A stretch of 64,000 nt of DNA, taken from contig CAWFGV010000011.1 of NCBI GenBank assembly GCA_963815445.1, positions 992,001-1,056,000 on the forward strand, in the 5' to 3' direction. This document shows positions 17,265 through 24,812 of this stretch, piece after piece. The position numbers and the translations under genes are program-made. How positions within the stretch are numbered: position 1 is the first letter of the stretch; the number at the start of each line of letters is the position of its first letter. The stretch comes from JANLYC01 sp963815445 (GTDB lineage Bacteria; Actinomycetota; Actinomycetes; Propionibacteriales; Nocardioidaceae). A model generated the notes under the pieces. The model ran no database searches, was not told the origin of the DNA, and saw only the letters and a list, made by a program, of their open reading frames with translations.

Positions 17265-18188
17265 CTACCAGCCGCGCTCGGCGAGCCGGTGGGGCTGCGG
17301 GATGTCCTCCACGTTGATCCCGACCATCGCCTCGCCCAGTCCGCGGGAGACCTTCGCCACGACGTCGGGGTCGTCGAAGAACGTGGTCGCCTTCACGACC
17401 GCCGCGGCACGTTCAGCCGGGTTCCCCGACTTGAAGATCCCCGACCCGACGAAGACGCCCTCGGCCCCGAGCTGCATCATCATCGCGGCGTCGGCCGGGG
17501 TCGCGATGCCACCAGCCGTGAACAGGACGACGGGCAGCTTGCCCAGCGAGGCCACCTCCTTGACGAGGTCGTACGGCGCCTGAAGGTCCTTGGCGGCGAC
17601 GAACAGCTCGTCCTCGCTCAGCGACTGCAGGCGGCGCATCTCGGCCCGGATCGTGCGCATGTGGGTCACGGCGTTCGACACATCGCCGGTCCCGGCTTCG
17701 CCCTTCGACCGGATCATCGCGGCACCCTCGGTGATCCGGCGCAGGGCCTCGCCGAGGTTGGTGGCACCGCACACGAACGGCACGGTGAACTGCCACTTGT
17801 CGATGTGGTTGGCGTAGTCGGCCGGCGTCAGCACCTCGGACTCGTCGATGTAGTCGACACCGAGACTCTGCAGAACCTGCGCCTCGGCGAAGTGCCCGAT
17901 CCGGGCCTTGGCCATCACCGGGATCGACACGGTGCTGATGATGCTGTCGATCATGTCGGGGTCGCTCATGCGTGAGACGCCACCCTGTGCGCGGATGTCG
18001 GCGGGGACCCGCTCGAGCGCCATCACCGCGACGGCGCCGGCGTCTTCGGCGATCTTGGCCTGCTCAGCGGTGACGACGTCCATGATCACGCCGCCCTTGA
18101 GCATCTCGGCCATACCACGCTTGACCTTGCCGGTGCCGGTCTGGGACGTCGGGGCGGCGGAGGTCGGGTTCTGGGATTCGCTGGTCAC
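17265..18188 (-). CDS. pdxS: Pyridoxal 5'-phosphate synthase subunit PdxS
   Basis: 307 residues from GTG 18188 with AAGG upstream. A (beta/alpha)8 enzyme with the family text GGVIMDVVTAEQAKIAEDAGA, DYIDESEVLTPAD, GTGDVSNAVTHMR and GVFVGSGIFKS. It builds PLP from ribose 5-phosphate, glyceraldehyde 3-phosphate and ammonia supplied by PdxT. An in-frame extension to 18272 exists but lacks a ribosome site and family similarity. Confidence 0.96.
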   Translation of the reverse strand: MTSESQNPTSAAPTSQTGTGKVKRGMAEMLKGGVIMDVVTAEQAKIAEDAGAVAVMALERVPADIRAQGGVSRMSDPDMIDSIISTVSIPVMAKARIGHFAEAQVLQSLGVDYIDESEVLTPADYANHIDKWQFTVPFVCGATNLGEALRRITEGAAMIRSKGEAGTGDVSNAVTHMRTIRAEMRRLQSLSEDELFVAAKDLQAPYDLVKEVASLGKLPVVLFTAGGIATPADAAMMMQLGAEGVFVGSGIFKSGNPAERAAAVVKATTFFDDPDVVAKVSRGLGEAMVGINVEDIPQPHRLAERGW

Positions 18189-18305
18189 AAGGCGCCTTAC
18201 TGGAGAACTTCGGGGGTATGTCGAGTCTACGACGTCGACGTCAGGTGCCACAAAGCGTGTTGCCTCTGTCACGCCCAGGCAGCCGGGCGTGGAGCCACGC
18301 CCCGG

Positions 18306-18389
18306 GCCGGTGCTCAGTAGCCGGTGCTCAGTAGCCGGTGCTCAGTAGCCGATGCTCCGTAACCGGTGCTCACTAGCCGATGCTCAGTC
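18306..18389. repeat. 14-bp tandem repeat, six copies, running into a stop codon
   Basis: Unit gccggtgctcagta at 18306, 18320 and 18334, then three diverged copies to 18389. The last unit contains the stop codon of the adjacent minus-strand gene (18384). The period is the same as in the repeat beside yebC and both units contain ccggtgc. Confidence 0.9.
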
Positions 18390-18923
18390 CTGGTCCGCGG
18401 GCGGCCGAGGGGCCTGATCGTCGAACGCGATCATGGCGACCGCCGGGGCGTTGCCGGCCAGCCTGAACCAACGCACCCGCCGACGAGCCCGCAACGCGAG
18501 CGTCGTACCGACCAGGTCGTTGTGGATGCGCCGTGCCAACATCACCCGGCCCATGGCGGGCTCGAGCTCAGACCAGATGCCGTCGGGGGATCCAGTCGGC
18601 ACGCCTTGCTCGGCAGCGACGGCACGCAGGACCGCTGACAGGTCCGACTCCCGCTGCCAGCGCTCGTCAGTGGGCTCGGTCTCGACCGGTCGGGTCGCTG
18701 CATCAGCGAGCAACAGGGCGGATGCGGGATCGGTGACGCCCCCGGCCGAGAGCTCGAAGGCGAGCGCGCGCCGACGGGCCAGGGCCGCATCGAGAGCAGC
18801 TCGTGCGCCCTCGACACGCAGATGCATCCGGTCGAGCCGCCCGGCGGTCCAGCTGAGCCACCCGGCAACGAGCAGCGCGACGGCGAGCACCATCACGCCG
18901 AGCACGGCCACCACCGTCATCAC
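18384..18923 (-). CDS. Single-pass membrane protein, LemA-like architecture
   Basis: 179 residues: one N-terminal membrane helix (about 5-26), then a long helical domain beginning RLDRMHLRVEGARAALDAALARRRAL, reminiscent of the LemA start where a membrane helix is followed by an A-x-x-x-L-D-x-x-L-x-x-R-R pattern. The C-terminal half contains RIHNDLVGTTLALRARRRVRWFRLAGN. Its ATG region overlaps the pimA stop by four bases, so it is the fourth gene of the pgsA-acyltransferase-pimA operon. Function unknown. Confidence 0.75.
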   Translation of the reverse strand: MMTVVAVLGVMVLAVALLVAGWLSWTAGRLDRMHLRVEGARAALDAALARRRALAFELSAGGVTDPASALLLADAATRPVETEPTDERWQRESDLSAVLRAVAAEQGVPTGSPDGIWSELEPAMGRVMLARRIHNDLVGTTLALRARRRVRWFRLAGNAPAVAMIAFDDQAPRPPADQD

Positions 18924-20041
18924 ATCCAGGCTCTCGGCACGGGTCGCGCAGCAGCTTGGACGGCTGTCTCGTACACCGCCAGGATCGTCGGGAGCAGGCG
19001 CGACCAGTCATAGGCACGCACGGCGTCCGTCGCCAGGCCCTGCAGCTGCGAACACGCGTTCGCGTCCGAAGCCAGGTCGACGACCTGCCGTGCCAGGTCC
19101 GCCGCGTCGCCCGTGCGGAACAGTCGTCCGGTCTCGCCCTCTGCCAGCACGGCGCGGAACGCCGGGAGGTCGCTCGCGACGACGACGGTTCCGGCGGCCA
19201 TGGCTTCGACGAGCACGATCCCGAAGCTCTCTCCCGAGATCTGCGGAGCGACGTACATCGTGGCGGACCGCAGCAGCCGGCCACGCTCCTCGTTGCTGAC
19301 CACGCCGAGGTACTCCACGCCGTCGGCCATACCGAGGGCATCGCTCGGCGGATCGCCGCGTCCAGCGACGAGCAAGCGACAGGTGGGCACCTGTCGGCGG
19401 ATCTCCGGCCACGCAGCGAGCAAGACGTCGAGGCCCTTGCGTGCCTCGTCGAGACGGCCGAGGAAGGCCACCGTCGGACCGGGTTGTCGCCAGGTCGGCT
19501 CGACTGCCGCAGTCCCGAAGGCGTCGCAGAACAGGCCGTTCGGGATCACCATGGGTTCGCCACCGAGGTGTTGCACGAGGGTGTCGCGGGCCGGCTCCGA
19601 CACCGCGATGCGTGCTGTCACCTTCTCGAGCGCGGGCCGAACCAGGGTCGAGACGGAGGTCATCGCACGCGAGCGCACGTTCGCGGTATGGAACGTCGCC
19701 ACCACCGGACCTTCGCTGGCCCACAGGGCCAGCAGCGACACACTCGGAGCCAGCGGCTCGTGCACGTGGAGAACATCGAACCGCCCATCGCGCAGCCACC
19801 GGGCGGTGCGGGCCGAGATGCGGGGACCGAATGCGAGCCGGGCGATCGATCCGTTGTACGGAACGGGAACGGCCTTCCCCACGAGCGTCACGTACTCCGG
19901 AAGGTCAGGCGTCTGCTCCCCCGGCGCCAGCACACCCACCTCATGTCCGCCACGGCGCAGTGCGATCGCGAGGTCGCGGACATGGTTCTGGACGCCGCCG
20001 GGAACGTCGAAGGAGTAGGGGCAGACGAGGCCGACCCTCAT
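18920..20041 (-). CDS. pimA: Phosphatidyl-myo-inositol mannosyltransferase PimA
   Basis: 373 residues, GT4-type glycosyltransferase with two Rossmann domains. Seen: N-terminal GLVCPYSFDVPGGVQNHV glycine-rich acceptor loop, HVHEPLAPS, and the nucleotide-sugar site GRLDEARKGLDVLL plus GESFGIVLVEAMAAGT with the catalytic glutamates of GT4 enzymes. It puts the first mannose on phosphatidylinositol at the inner membrane face. It overlaps both neighbours by four bases and sits in the conserved pgsA-acyltransferase-pimA order. Confidence 0.93.
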   Translation of the reverse strand: MRVGLVCPYSFDVPGGVQNHVRDLAIALRRGGHEVGVLAPGEQTPDLPEYVTLVGKAVPVPYNGSIARLAFGPRISARTARWLRDGRFDVLHVHEPLAPSVSLLALWASEGPVVATFHTANVRSRAMTSVSTLVRPALEKVTARIAVSEPARDTLVQHLGGEPMVIPNGLFCDAFGTAAVEPTWRQPGPTVAFLGRLDEARKGLDVLLAAWPEIRRQVPTCRLLVAGRGDPPSDALGMADGVEYLGVVSNEERGRLLRSATMYVAPQISGESFGIVLVEAMAAGTVVVASDLPAFRAVLAEGETGRLFRTGDAADLARQVVDLASDANACSQLQGLATDAVRAYDWSRLLPTILAVYETAVQAAARPVPRAWM

Positions 20042-20994
20042 GGATGAGTCCCGGGGTCTCGCGACCGGTCGGACGGGTCGTTCGCAGCCCAGCCCGGGTC
20101 GAGATCCGCGACGAAGACTCGTTGCAGCATGTGCCAGTCCTCCGGTGTACGCCGGATGCCGGCGGAGAACGCGTCGGCAACGGTCTGCGTCATCGCCTGG
20201 ACGCCATCCTTGCCGCGCACCACAGGCACCGGGTCGCTGAAGTCGATGCGCAGCAGCGGGCCGACGAAGGAGAGAGTCGCCGCCACCAGCGGTGCCCCGG
20301 TCATCCGCGCGAGCACTGCGGGTCCGCCCGGGAGGCGGGCAGCTTCACCGAGCAGGTCCACCTCTACCCCGGAGCCGGTCAGGTCGCGATCGGCGAGCAG
20401 GCAGACGAGACGGCCACGTTGCAGCGCAGCCCGCATCGCCTGCAGCGGGTGAACGGGACCGGTGAGCGCCACCACCTCCATGCCCAGCTGCTCGCGGTAG
20501 GCCACGAAGCGGTCGTACAGCGCCTCCGGTCGCAACCGCTCGGCCACGGTCGTGACGGGCATCCCAGTGAGGCAGGCCCAGGCTCCGGCCAGGTCCCAGT
20601 TGGCCATGTGCGGTAGGGCCACGATCGCGCCACCGCCACGTGCGAAACCCTCGCGCAGCGGCTGCTCGTTCGTCGTCACGACCGAGTCGACGATGCGCCG
20701 CTCGCTCCAGGTCGGCAACCGGAACGCCTCATGCCAATAACGGAAGTAGGACCTGAGCGCGCGATCGGTGATGGCGTGCCGCTCGGTCTCGCTCAGGTCC
20801 GGTGTCGCCCGCTCCAGGTTGTGTTGGAGCCTGCCGACTCCGGTCCCACCGCGACGCATGACGACCTCGGCAACGCCGTCGAGGAGCCGCCTCGTCAGCG
20901 CCTCCGGGGTGTGCCCGGTGAGCGTCCACCCGAGACCGAACGCCCCGTCGAGCAGCTGGTCCCGAAGGCCTCGCGGTGCGCGAGTCAACGCCAT
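20038..20994 (-). CDS. Phosphatidylinositol mannoside acyltransferase (PatA-like)
   Basis: 318 residues, LpxL/HtrB-type acyltransferase. The catalytic H-x4-D motif is HMANWD in VALPHMANWDLAGAWA. Other family segments are YFRYWHEAFRLP and LLADRDLTGSGVEVDLLGE. It acylates the mannose of PIM1/PIM2 at the cytoplasmic membrane face. ATGA overlap with pimA; pgsA is 15 bp upstream. Confidence 0.92.
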   Translation of the reverse strand: MALTRAPRGLRDQLLDGAFGLGWTLTGHTPEALTRRLLDGVAEVVMRRGGTGVGRLQHNLERATPDLSETERHAITDRALRSYFRYWHEAFRLPTWSERRIVDSVVTTNEQPLREGFARGGGAIVALPHMANWDLAGAWACLTGMPVTTVAERLRPEALYDRFVAYREQLGMEVVALTGPVHPLQAMRAALQRGRLVCLLADRDLTGSGVEVDLLGEAARLPGGPAVLARMTGAPLVAATLSFVGPLLRIDFSDPVPVVRGKDGVQAMTQTVADAFSAGIRRTPEDWHMLQRVFVADLDPGWAANDPSDRSRDPGTHP

Positions 20995-21009
20995 GCCGTC
21001 ATACCCCGG

Positions 21010-21630
21010 TCAGGACGGGACGCCCGGGTCCGCCATCGCCTGCCGCCGCACACTGAACATCCGCTGGAACACCGTGATGGTGCTGGCCGCGGCCAGCACC
21101 CAGAGCACCAGCGTCAGCAAGAAGGGGACGTCGAACATGTCGGACAGCCCGGTCATCACCAGCACGGCCACGAGACGGTCTGACCGCTCGGCGATGCCCC
21201 CCTTCGCCTGCATGCCGAGGCTCTCGGCCTTGGCTCGCGCGTACGACGTCACCGATCCGGCCACCAGACACCAGAGCGCGACGTACGCCAGCAGGTGGTC
21301 GTCGCCACCCTCGAACAGCCAGATCGCCAACCCGCCGAAGATCGCGGCATCCCCGACGCGGTCCAACGTCGAGTCGAGGAACGCCCCCCACTTCGACGAC
21401 GTCCCGAGCGTGCGCGCCATGTAACCGTCGATCAGGTCGGAGAAGACGAACAGCGTGATGACGATGACGCCGACAAGCAGGTGTCCGCGCGGGAAGAAGA
21501 CCAGGGCGCCGCCGACGACTCCGAGCGTGCCGACAACGGTGACGGCGTCCGGAGACACACCGAGCTTGATCAGGCCGTGCGCGACAGGCCGGAAGACCTG
21601 CTGCCAGAACCGGCGGAAACGCTCGAGCAT
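21010..21630 (-). CDS. pgsA: Phosphatidylinositol (phosphate) synthase PgsA, CDP-alcohol phosphotransferase
   Basis: 206 residues from ATG 21630, six predicted membrane helices. The CDP-alcohol phosphotransferase motif D-x2-D-G-x2-A-R-x8-G-x3-D-x3-D is complete: DLIDGYMARTLG then GAFLDSTLDR. In this operon context it makes phosphatidylinositol phosphate from CDP-diacylglycerol and inositol phosphate, the starting lipid for PimA. A longer frame to 21984 is antisense to the EF-G-like gene and is not used. Confidence 0.93.
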   Translation of the reverse strand: MLERFRRFWQQVFRPVAHGLIKLGVSPDAVTVVGTLGVVGGALVFFPRGHLLVGVIVITLFVFSDLIDGYMARTLGTSSKWGAFLDSTLDRVGDAAIFGGLAIWLFEGGDDHLLAYVALWCLVAGSVTSYARAKAESLGMQAKGGIAERSDRLVAVLVMTGLSDMFDVPFLLTLVLWVLAAASTITVFQRMFSVRRQAMADPGVPS

Positions 21631-21802
21631 GCGGAGGTGGAGCCTTTCCGGTGGGCGTTGGGACTCGGTCAGTTCGAGCCCCGATCGTACCGGGGTGCCC
21701 GTGACCACTGAGGAGGTCCAGGTAGGCCTGGTGGGTCTTGTGCGCTCGGCTCGATGGGTGAAAGGTGGGACCACAGTCGAGATCGGCGACAGGAGCGGCC
21801 CC

Positions 21803-23995
21803 ATGTCAGGCAAACCAGCAGGGGCGGGTGCAGCCGAGGTTGCGGCGCACCAGCCCACCACCCCCGATGCCATTCGTAACGTCGTCCTGGTGGGGCCTGC
21901 GGGCTCCGGCAAGACAACCCTCGTCGAGTCTCTCCTCCACGCCACCGGTGCGGTGAACCGGTCGGGCCGTGTCGAGGACGGCACTACCGTCTCGGACTAC
22001 GACGAGGCCGAGATTCGCCAGCAGCGGTCGGTCGGGCTGTCGCTCGTCCCGCTGCTCGTCGGACCGACGGACAGCGCGATCAAGATCAACCTCCTCGACA
22101 CCCCCGGTTACGCCGACTTCGTCGGTGACATGCGCGCCGGCTTGCGCGCCGCCGACTGTGCGTTGTTCGTGGTTTCAGCCAGCGACGGCGTCGACGGCTC
22201 CACGAAGGCGCTGTGGCAGGAGTGCGCATCCGTCGGCATGCCACGCTGTGTCGTGATCAGCAAGCTCAACCACCCACGTGCCGACTACGCCGGCGTGCTG
22301 CGTGCTGCCCAGGAGGCGTTCGGCGACAAGGTCGTCCCCTTGTACGTGCCGGTCCACCACTCCGACGACGCCGGCGCCGATGCCGTGAGCGACGACCTGG
22401 TCGCGTTGCTGTCCCAGACTGTTTCGGACTACTCGGAGTTCGGATCCAAAGGCCGCGTGGTCCGCCAGCCCACCGAGGACGAGCAGCTGCTGATCGAGGA
22501 GTACCGCGGCACGCTGATCGAGGGCGTCATCGAGGAGTCCGAGGACGAGGGCCTGATGGACCGCTACATGGGAGGCGAGGAGATCGACTTCGACCTGTTG
22601 GTCGACGACCTCGAGACCGCGGTCGCCCGGGGCTCGTTCTTCCCCGTCATACCCCTGTGTGCCCTCAGCGGGCTGGGGCTGGAGGAACTGCTCGAGATCA
22701 TCACCCAGGCGTTCCCGCCACCGTCGGAGCACACGTTCCCCGAGGTCTACACGACCGCCGGCAAGTCCGTCGACCACCTGGCCTGCGACCCGTCCGGGCC
22801 CCTCGTCGCCGAGGTGGTCAAGACGACGTCGGACCCGTACGTCGGTCGCATCAGCCTGGCCCGGGTGTTCTCGGGCACGGTCCGTCCCGACGCAACGGTG
22901 CACGTGTCGGGACACTTCAGCGAGTTCTACGGTTCCGAGCGCGGCCATGAGGACCACGACGAGGATGAGCGCATCGGTGCGCTGTCCTCGCCCCTGGGCA
23001 AGACCCAGCGGCTCGTGGACATCTGCATCGCCGGTGACATCTGCGCGATCGCCAAGCTGTCGCGCGCCGAGACCGGTGACACGTTGAGCGACAAGGAGCA
23101 GCCGCTGGTGATGGAGCCGTGGTCGATGCCCGAGCCACTGCTCCCGATCGCCGTCGTGGCGCATGCCAAGGCCGACGAGGACAAGCTGGGCCAGGCGTTG
23201 CAGCGGCTCGCGGCCGAGGACCCGACGGTGCGGATCGAGCACCAGGCCGAGACCTTCCAGCTGATCCTGTGGTGCATGGGTGAGGCGCACGCCGACGTAC
23301 TCCTCGACCGCCTCACGAGCCGTTACGGCGTCAAGGTCGACCAGGTGCCGCTGCGGGTGCCGCTGCGCGAGACGTTCGCCGGTTCGGCCAGGGGCAAGGG
23401 TCGGCACGTGAAGCAGAGCGGTGGGCATGGCCAGTACGCCGTGTGCGACATCGAGGTCGAGCCCACCGGCGCCGGTGGCGGTTTCGAGTTCATCGACAAG
23501 GTGGTCGGCGGGTCGGTGCCACGGCAGTTCATTCCCAGTGTCGAGAAGGGCGTGCGCGCCCAGCTCGAGAAGGGGCTCAGTGCGGGTTATCCCGTCGTCG
23601 ACATCCGCGTGACGTTGTACGACGGCAAGGCCCACAGCGTCGACTCGAGCGACATGGCGTTCCAGACGGCGGGAGCGCTCGCGCTGAAGGAGGCGGCGTC
23701 GGCCGGCGGTATGGCGTTGCTCGAACCGATCGACGAGATCGAGGTACTGATCGACGACGACTTCGTCGGAGCGGTCATGGGCGATCTGTCGACCAGGCGG
23801 GCCAAGGTGCTGGGTACCGAGCCGGTCGGGACCGGGCGGACGTTGGTCAAGGCGGAGGCGCCGCAGCTCGAGCTGATCAGCTACGCGACCGAGCTCCGTT
23901 CCCTGAGTCACGGCAGCGGCACGTTCACGCGCAGCTTCATCGGGTACGAGGCGCTCCCCTCCCACGTGGCCGCCAAAGTCCTCGCCACGACCTGA
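21803..23995 (+). CDS. Elongation factor G-like protein (FusA2-type paralogue)
   Basis: 730 residues from ATG 21803 with AGGAG seven bases upstream. GTPase motifs: G1 GPAGSGKTTL, G3 DTPGYADF, but G4 is SKLNH instead of the NKMD-type motif of canonical EF-G. Domains II to V follow, with domain IV starting at RETFAGSARGKGRHVKQSGG and a domain V end at YEALP. Such EF-G-like paralogues are common in actinobacteria and their role is unclear (translation under stress or ribosome recycling have been proposed). It is on the opposite strand from its neighbours and interrupts the otherwise continuous HIT-pgsA order. Confidence 0.9.
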   Translation: MSGKPAGAGAAEVAAHQPTTPDAIRNVVLVGPAGSGKTTLVESLLHATGAVNRSGRVEDGTTVSDYDEAEIRQQRSVGLSLVPLLVGPTDSAIKINLLDTPGYADFVGDMRAGLRAADCALFVVSASDGVDGSTKALWQECASVGMPRCVVISKLNHPRADYAGVLRAAQEAFGDKVVPLYVPVHHSDDAGADAVSDDLVALLSQTVSDYSEFGSKGRVVRQPTEDEQLLIEEYRGTLIEGVIEESEDEGLMDRYMGGEEIDFDLLVDDLETAVARGSFFPVIPLCALSGLGLEELLEIITQAFPPPSEHTFPEVYTTAGKSVDHLACDPSGPLVAEVVKTTSDPYVGRISLARVFSGTVRPDATVHVSGHFSEFYGSERGHEDHDEDERIGALSSPLGKTQRLVDICIAGDICAIAKLSRAETGDTLSDKEQPLVMEPWSMPEPLLPIAVVAHAKADEDKLGQALQRLAAEDPTVRIEHQAETFQLILWCMGEAHADVLLDRLTSRYGVKVDQVPLRVPLRETFAGSARGKGRHVKQSGGHGQYAVCDIEVEPTGAGGGFEFIDKVVGGSVPRQFIPSVEKGVRAQLEKGLSAGYPVVDIRVTLYDGKAHSVDSSDMAFQTAGALALKEAASAGGMALLEPIDEIEVLIDDDFVGAVMGDLSTRRAKVLGTEPVGTGRTLVKAEAPQLELISYATELRSLSHGSGTFTRSFIGYEALPSHVAAKVLATT

Positions 23996-24005
23996 CCCAC
24001 CGGAC

Positions 24006-24100
24006 TCCCCCCGGCATACCCCAGCTCCCCCGGCGTACCCCAGCTCCCCCCGGCGTACCCCAGCTCCCCCCGGCGTACCCCAGCTCCCCCCGGCGTACCC
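24006..24100. repeat. 20-bp tandem repeat, four to five copies
   Basis: Unit cagctccccccggcgtaccc at 24041, 24061 and 24081, with a 19-bp copy at 24022 and a partial diverged one before it. It lies just after the EF-G-like stop in the gap between convergent genes. Very C-rich on the plus strand. Confidence 0.9.
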
Positions 24101-24151
24101 CAGTGCCCCACAACCTGCCCCAGTGCCCAAGGCAAACCCCATCTGGCCGTA

Positions 24152-24203
24152 GCGCGTTTGCCTTGTTTACAAGCCAGGTGGCTTGTAAACAAGGCAAACG
24201 CGC
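24152..24203. repeat. Perfect 25-bp inverted repeat with a 2-bp centre
   Basis: Left arm 24152-24176 begins gcgcgtttgccttgtttaca, the centre is gg, and the right arm 24179-24203 is its exact complement. Outside it, aggcaaacc (about 24130) and ggtttgcct (about 24217) can pair as a second, outer stem. It lies between the convergent EF-G-like and HIT genes, so a bidirectional terminator is possible, but no T-run follows either arm. The perfect arms could equally be a mobile palindromic element or a protein-binding site. Confidence 0.9.
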
Positions 24204-24223
24204 CGCTGCCTCTGGAGGTTTGC

Positions 24224-24778
24224 CTAGGGGGCGCTGGGGTCGGGCCAGGCGTCGACGAGCATGGTCCGCGTATCGCGGAGAAGCTGCGGCAAGACCTTCG
24301 TCCGACCCACCACCGGCATGAAGTTGGTGTCACCACCCCATCGCGGCACCACGTGCTGATGCAGGTGCGCCGCGATCCCGGCGCCGGCGACCGTCCCCTG
24401 GTTCATGCCGACGTTGAACCCGTGGGCTCCCGCCGCCGCGCGCACGACGGTCATCGCCGTCCGCGTGAGCTCCGCCACCTCGACCACCTCCGCCGCCTCG
24501 AGGTCGGTGTAATCGGCGACATGCCGGTAGGGGCACACCATGAGGTGACCTGGGTTGTACGGGTAGAGGTTCAGCACGACGTACGACGTCTGCCCGCGTC
24601 GCACGATCAGCCCCTCCTCGTCATCGAGAGCGGGTATGACGCAGAACGGGCACTCGTCCGGCTCCCCCGACCCCCCGGCCTTGTTCTCCCCGAGAATGTA
24701 GGCCATCCGGTGCGGCGTCCACAGTCGCTGGAACGGGTCCGACTCACCCGCTCCGTGTTGAGGCTCGAAGACCGTCAT
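24224..24778 (-). CDS. HIT family nucleotide hydrolase/phosphorylase
   Basis: 184 residues from ATG 24778. The histidine-triad motif reads HLHQHVVPRW; the N-terminal CPFC and a later cysteine-free histidine give the zinc site often seen in this clade (PDECPFCVIPALDDE). The equivalent gene next to thrS and pgsA in mycobacteria is an Ap4A phosphorylase, so diadenosine polyphosphate breakdown is the best guess. thrS ends 34 bp upstream; pgsA would normally be next but the EF-G-like gene intervenes. Confidence 0.9.
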   Translation of the reverse strand: MTVFEPQHGAGESDPFQRLWTPHRMAYILGENKAGGSGEPDECPFCVIPALDDEEGLIVRRGQTSYVVLNLYPYNPGHLMVCPYRHVADYTDLEAAEVVEVAELTRTAMTVVRAAAGAHGFNVGMNQGTVAGAGIAAHLHQHVVPRWGGDTNFMPVVGRTKVLPQLLRDTRTMLVDAWPDPSAP

Positions 24779-24812
24779 CAGCGTCGGCGGCGAGCGCCGC
24801 GAGACCTGCTGG

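Noticed and set aside
24006..24100. CRISPR array
   Set aside because: The 20-bp units are directly adjacent with no spacers and no cas genes are near.
22175..24142. 655-codon minus-strand frame opposite the EF-G-like gene
   Set aside because: Codon-complement shadow; the EF-G motifs are on the plus strand.
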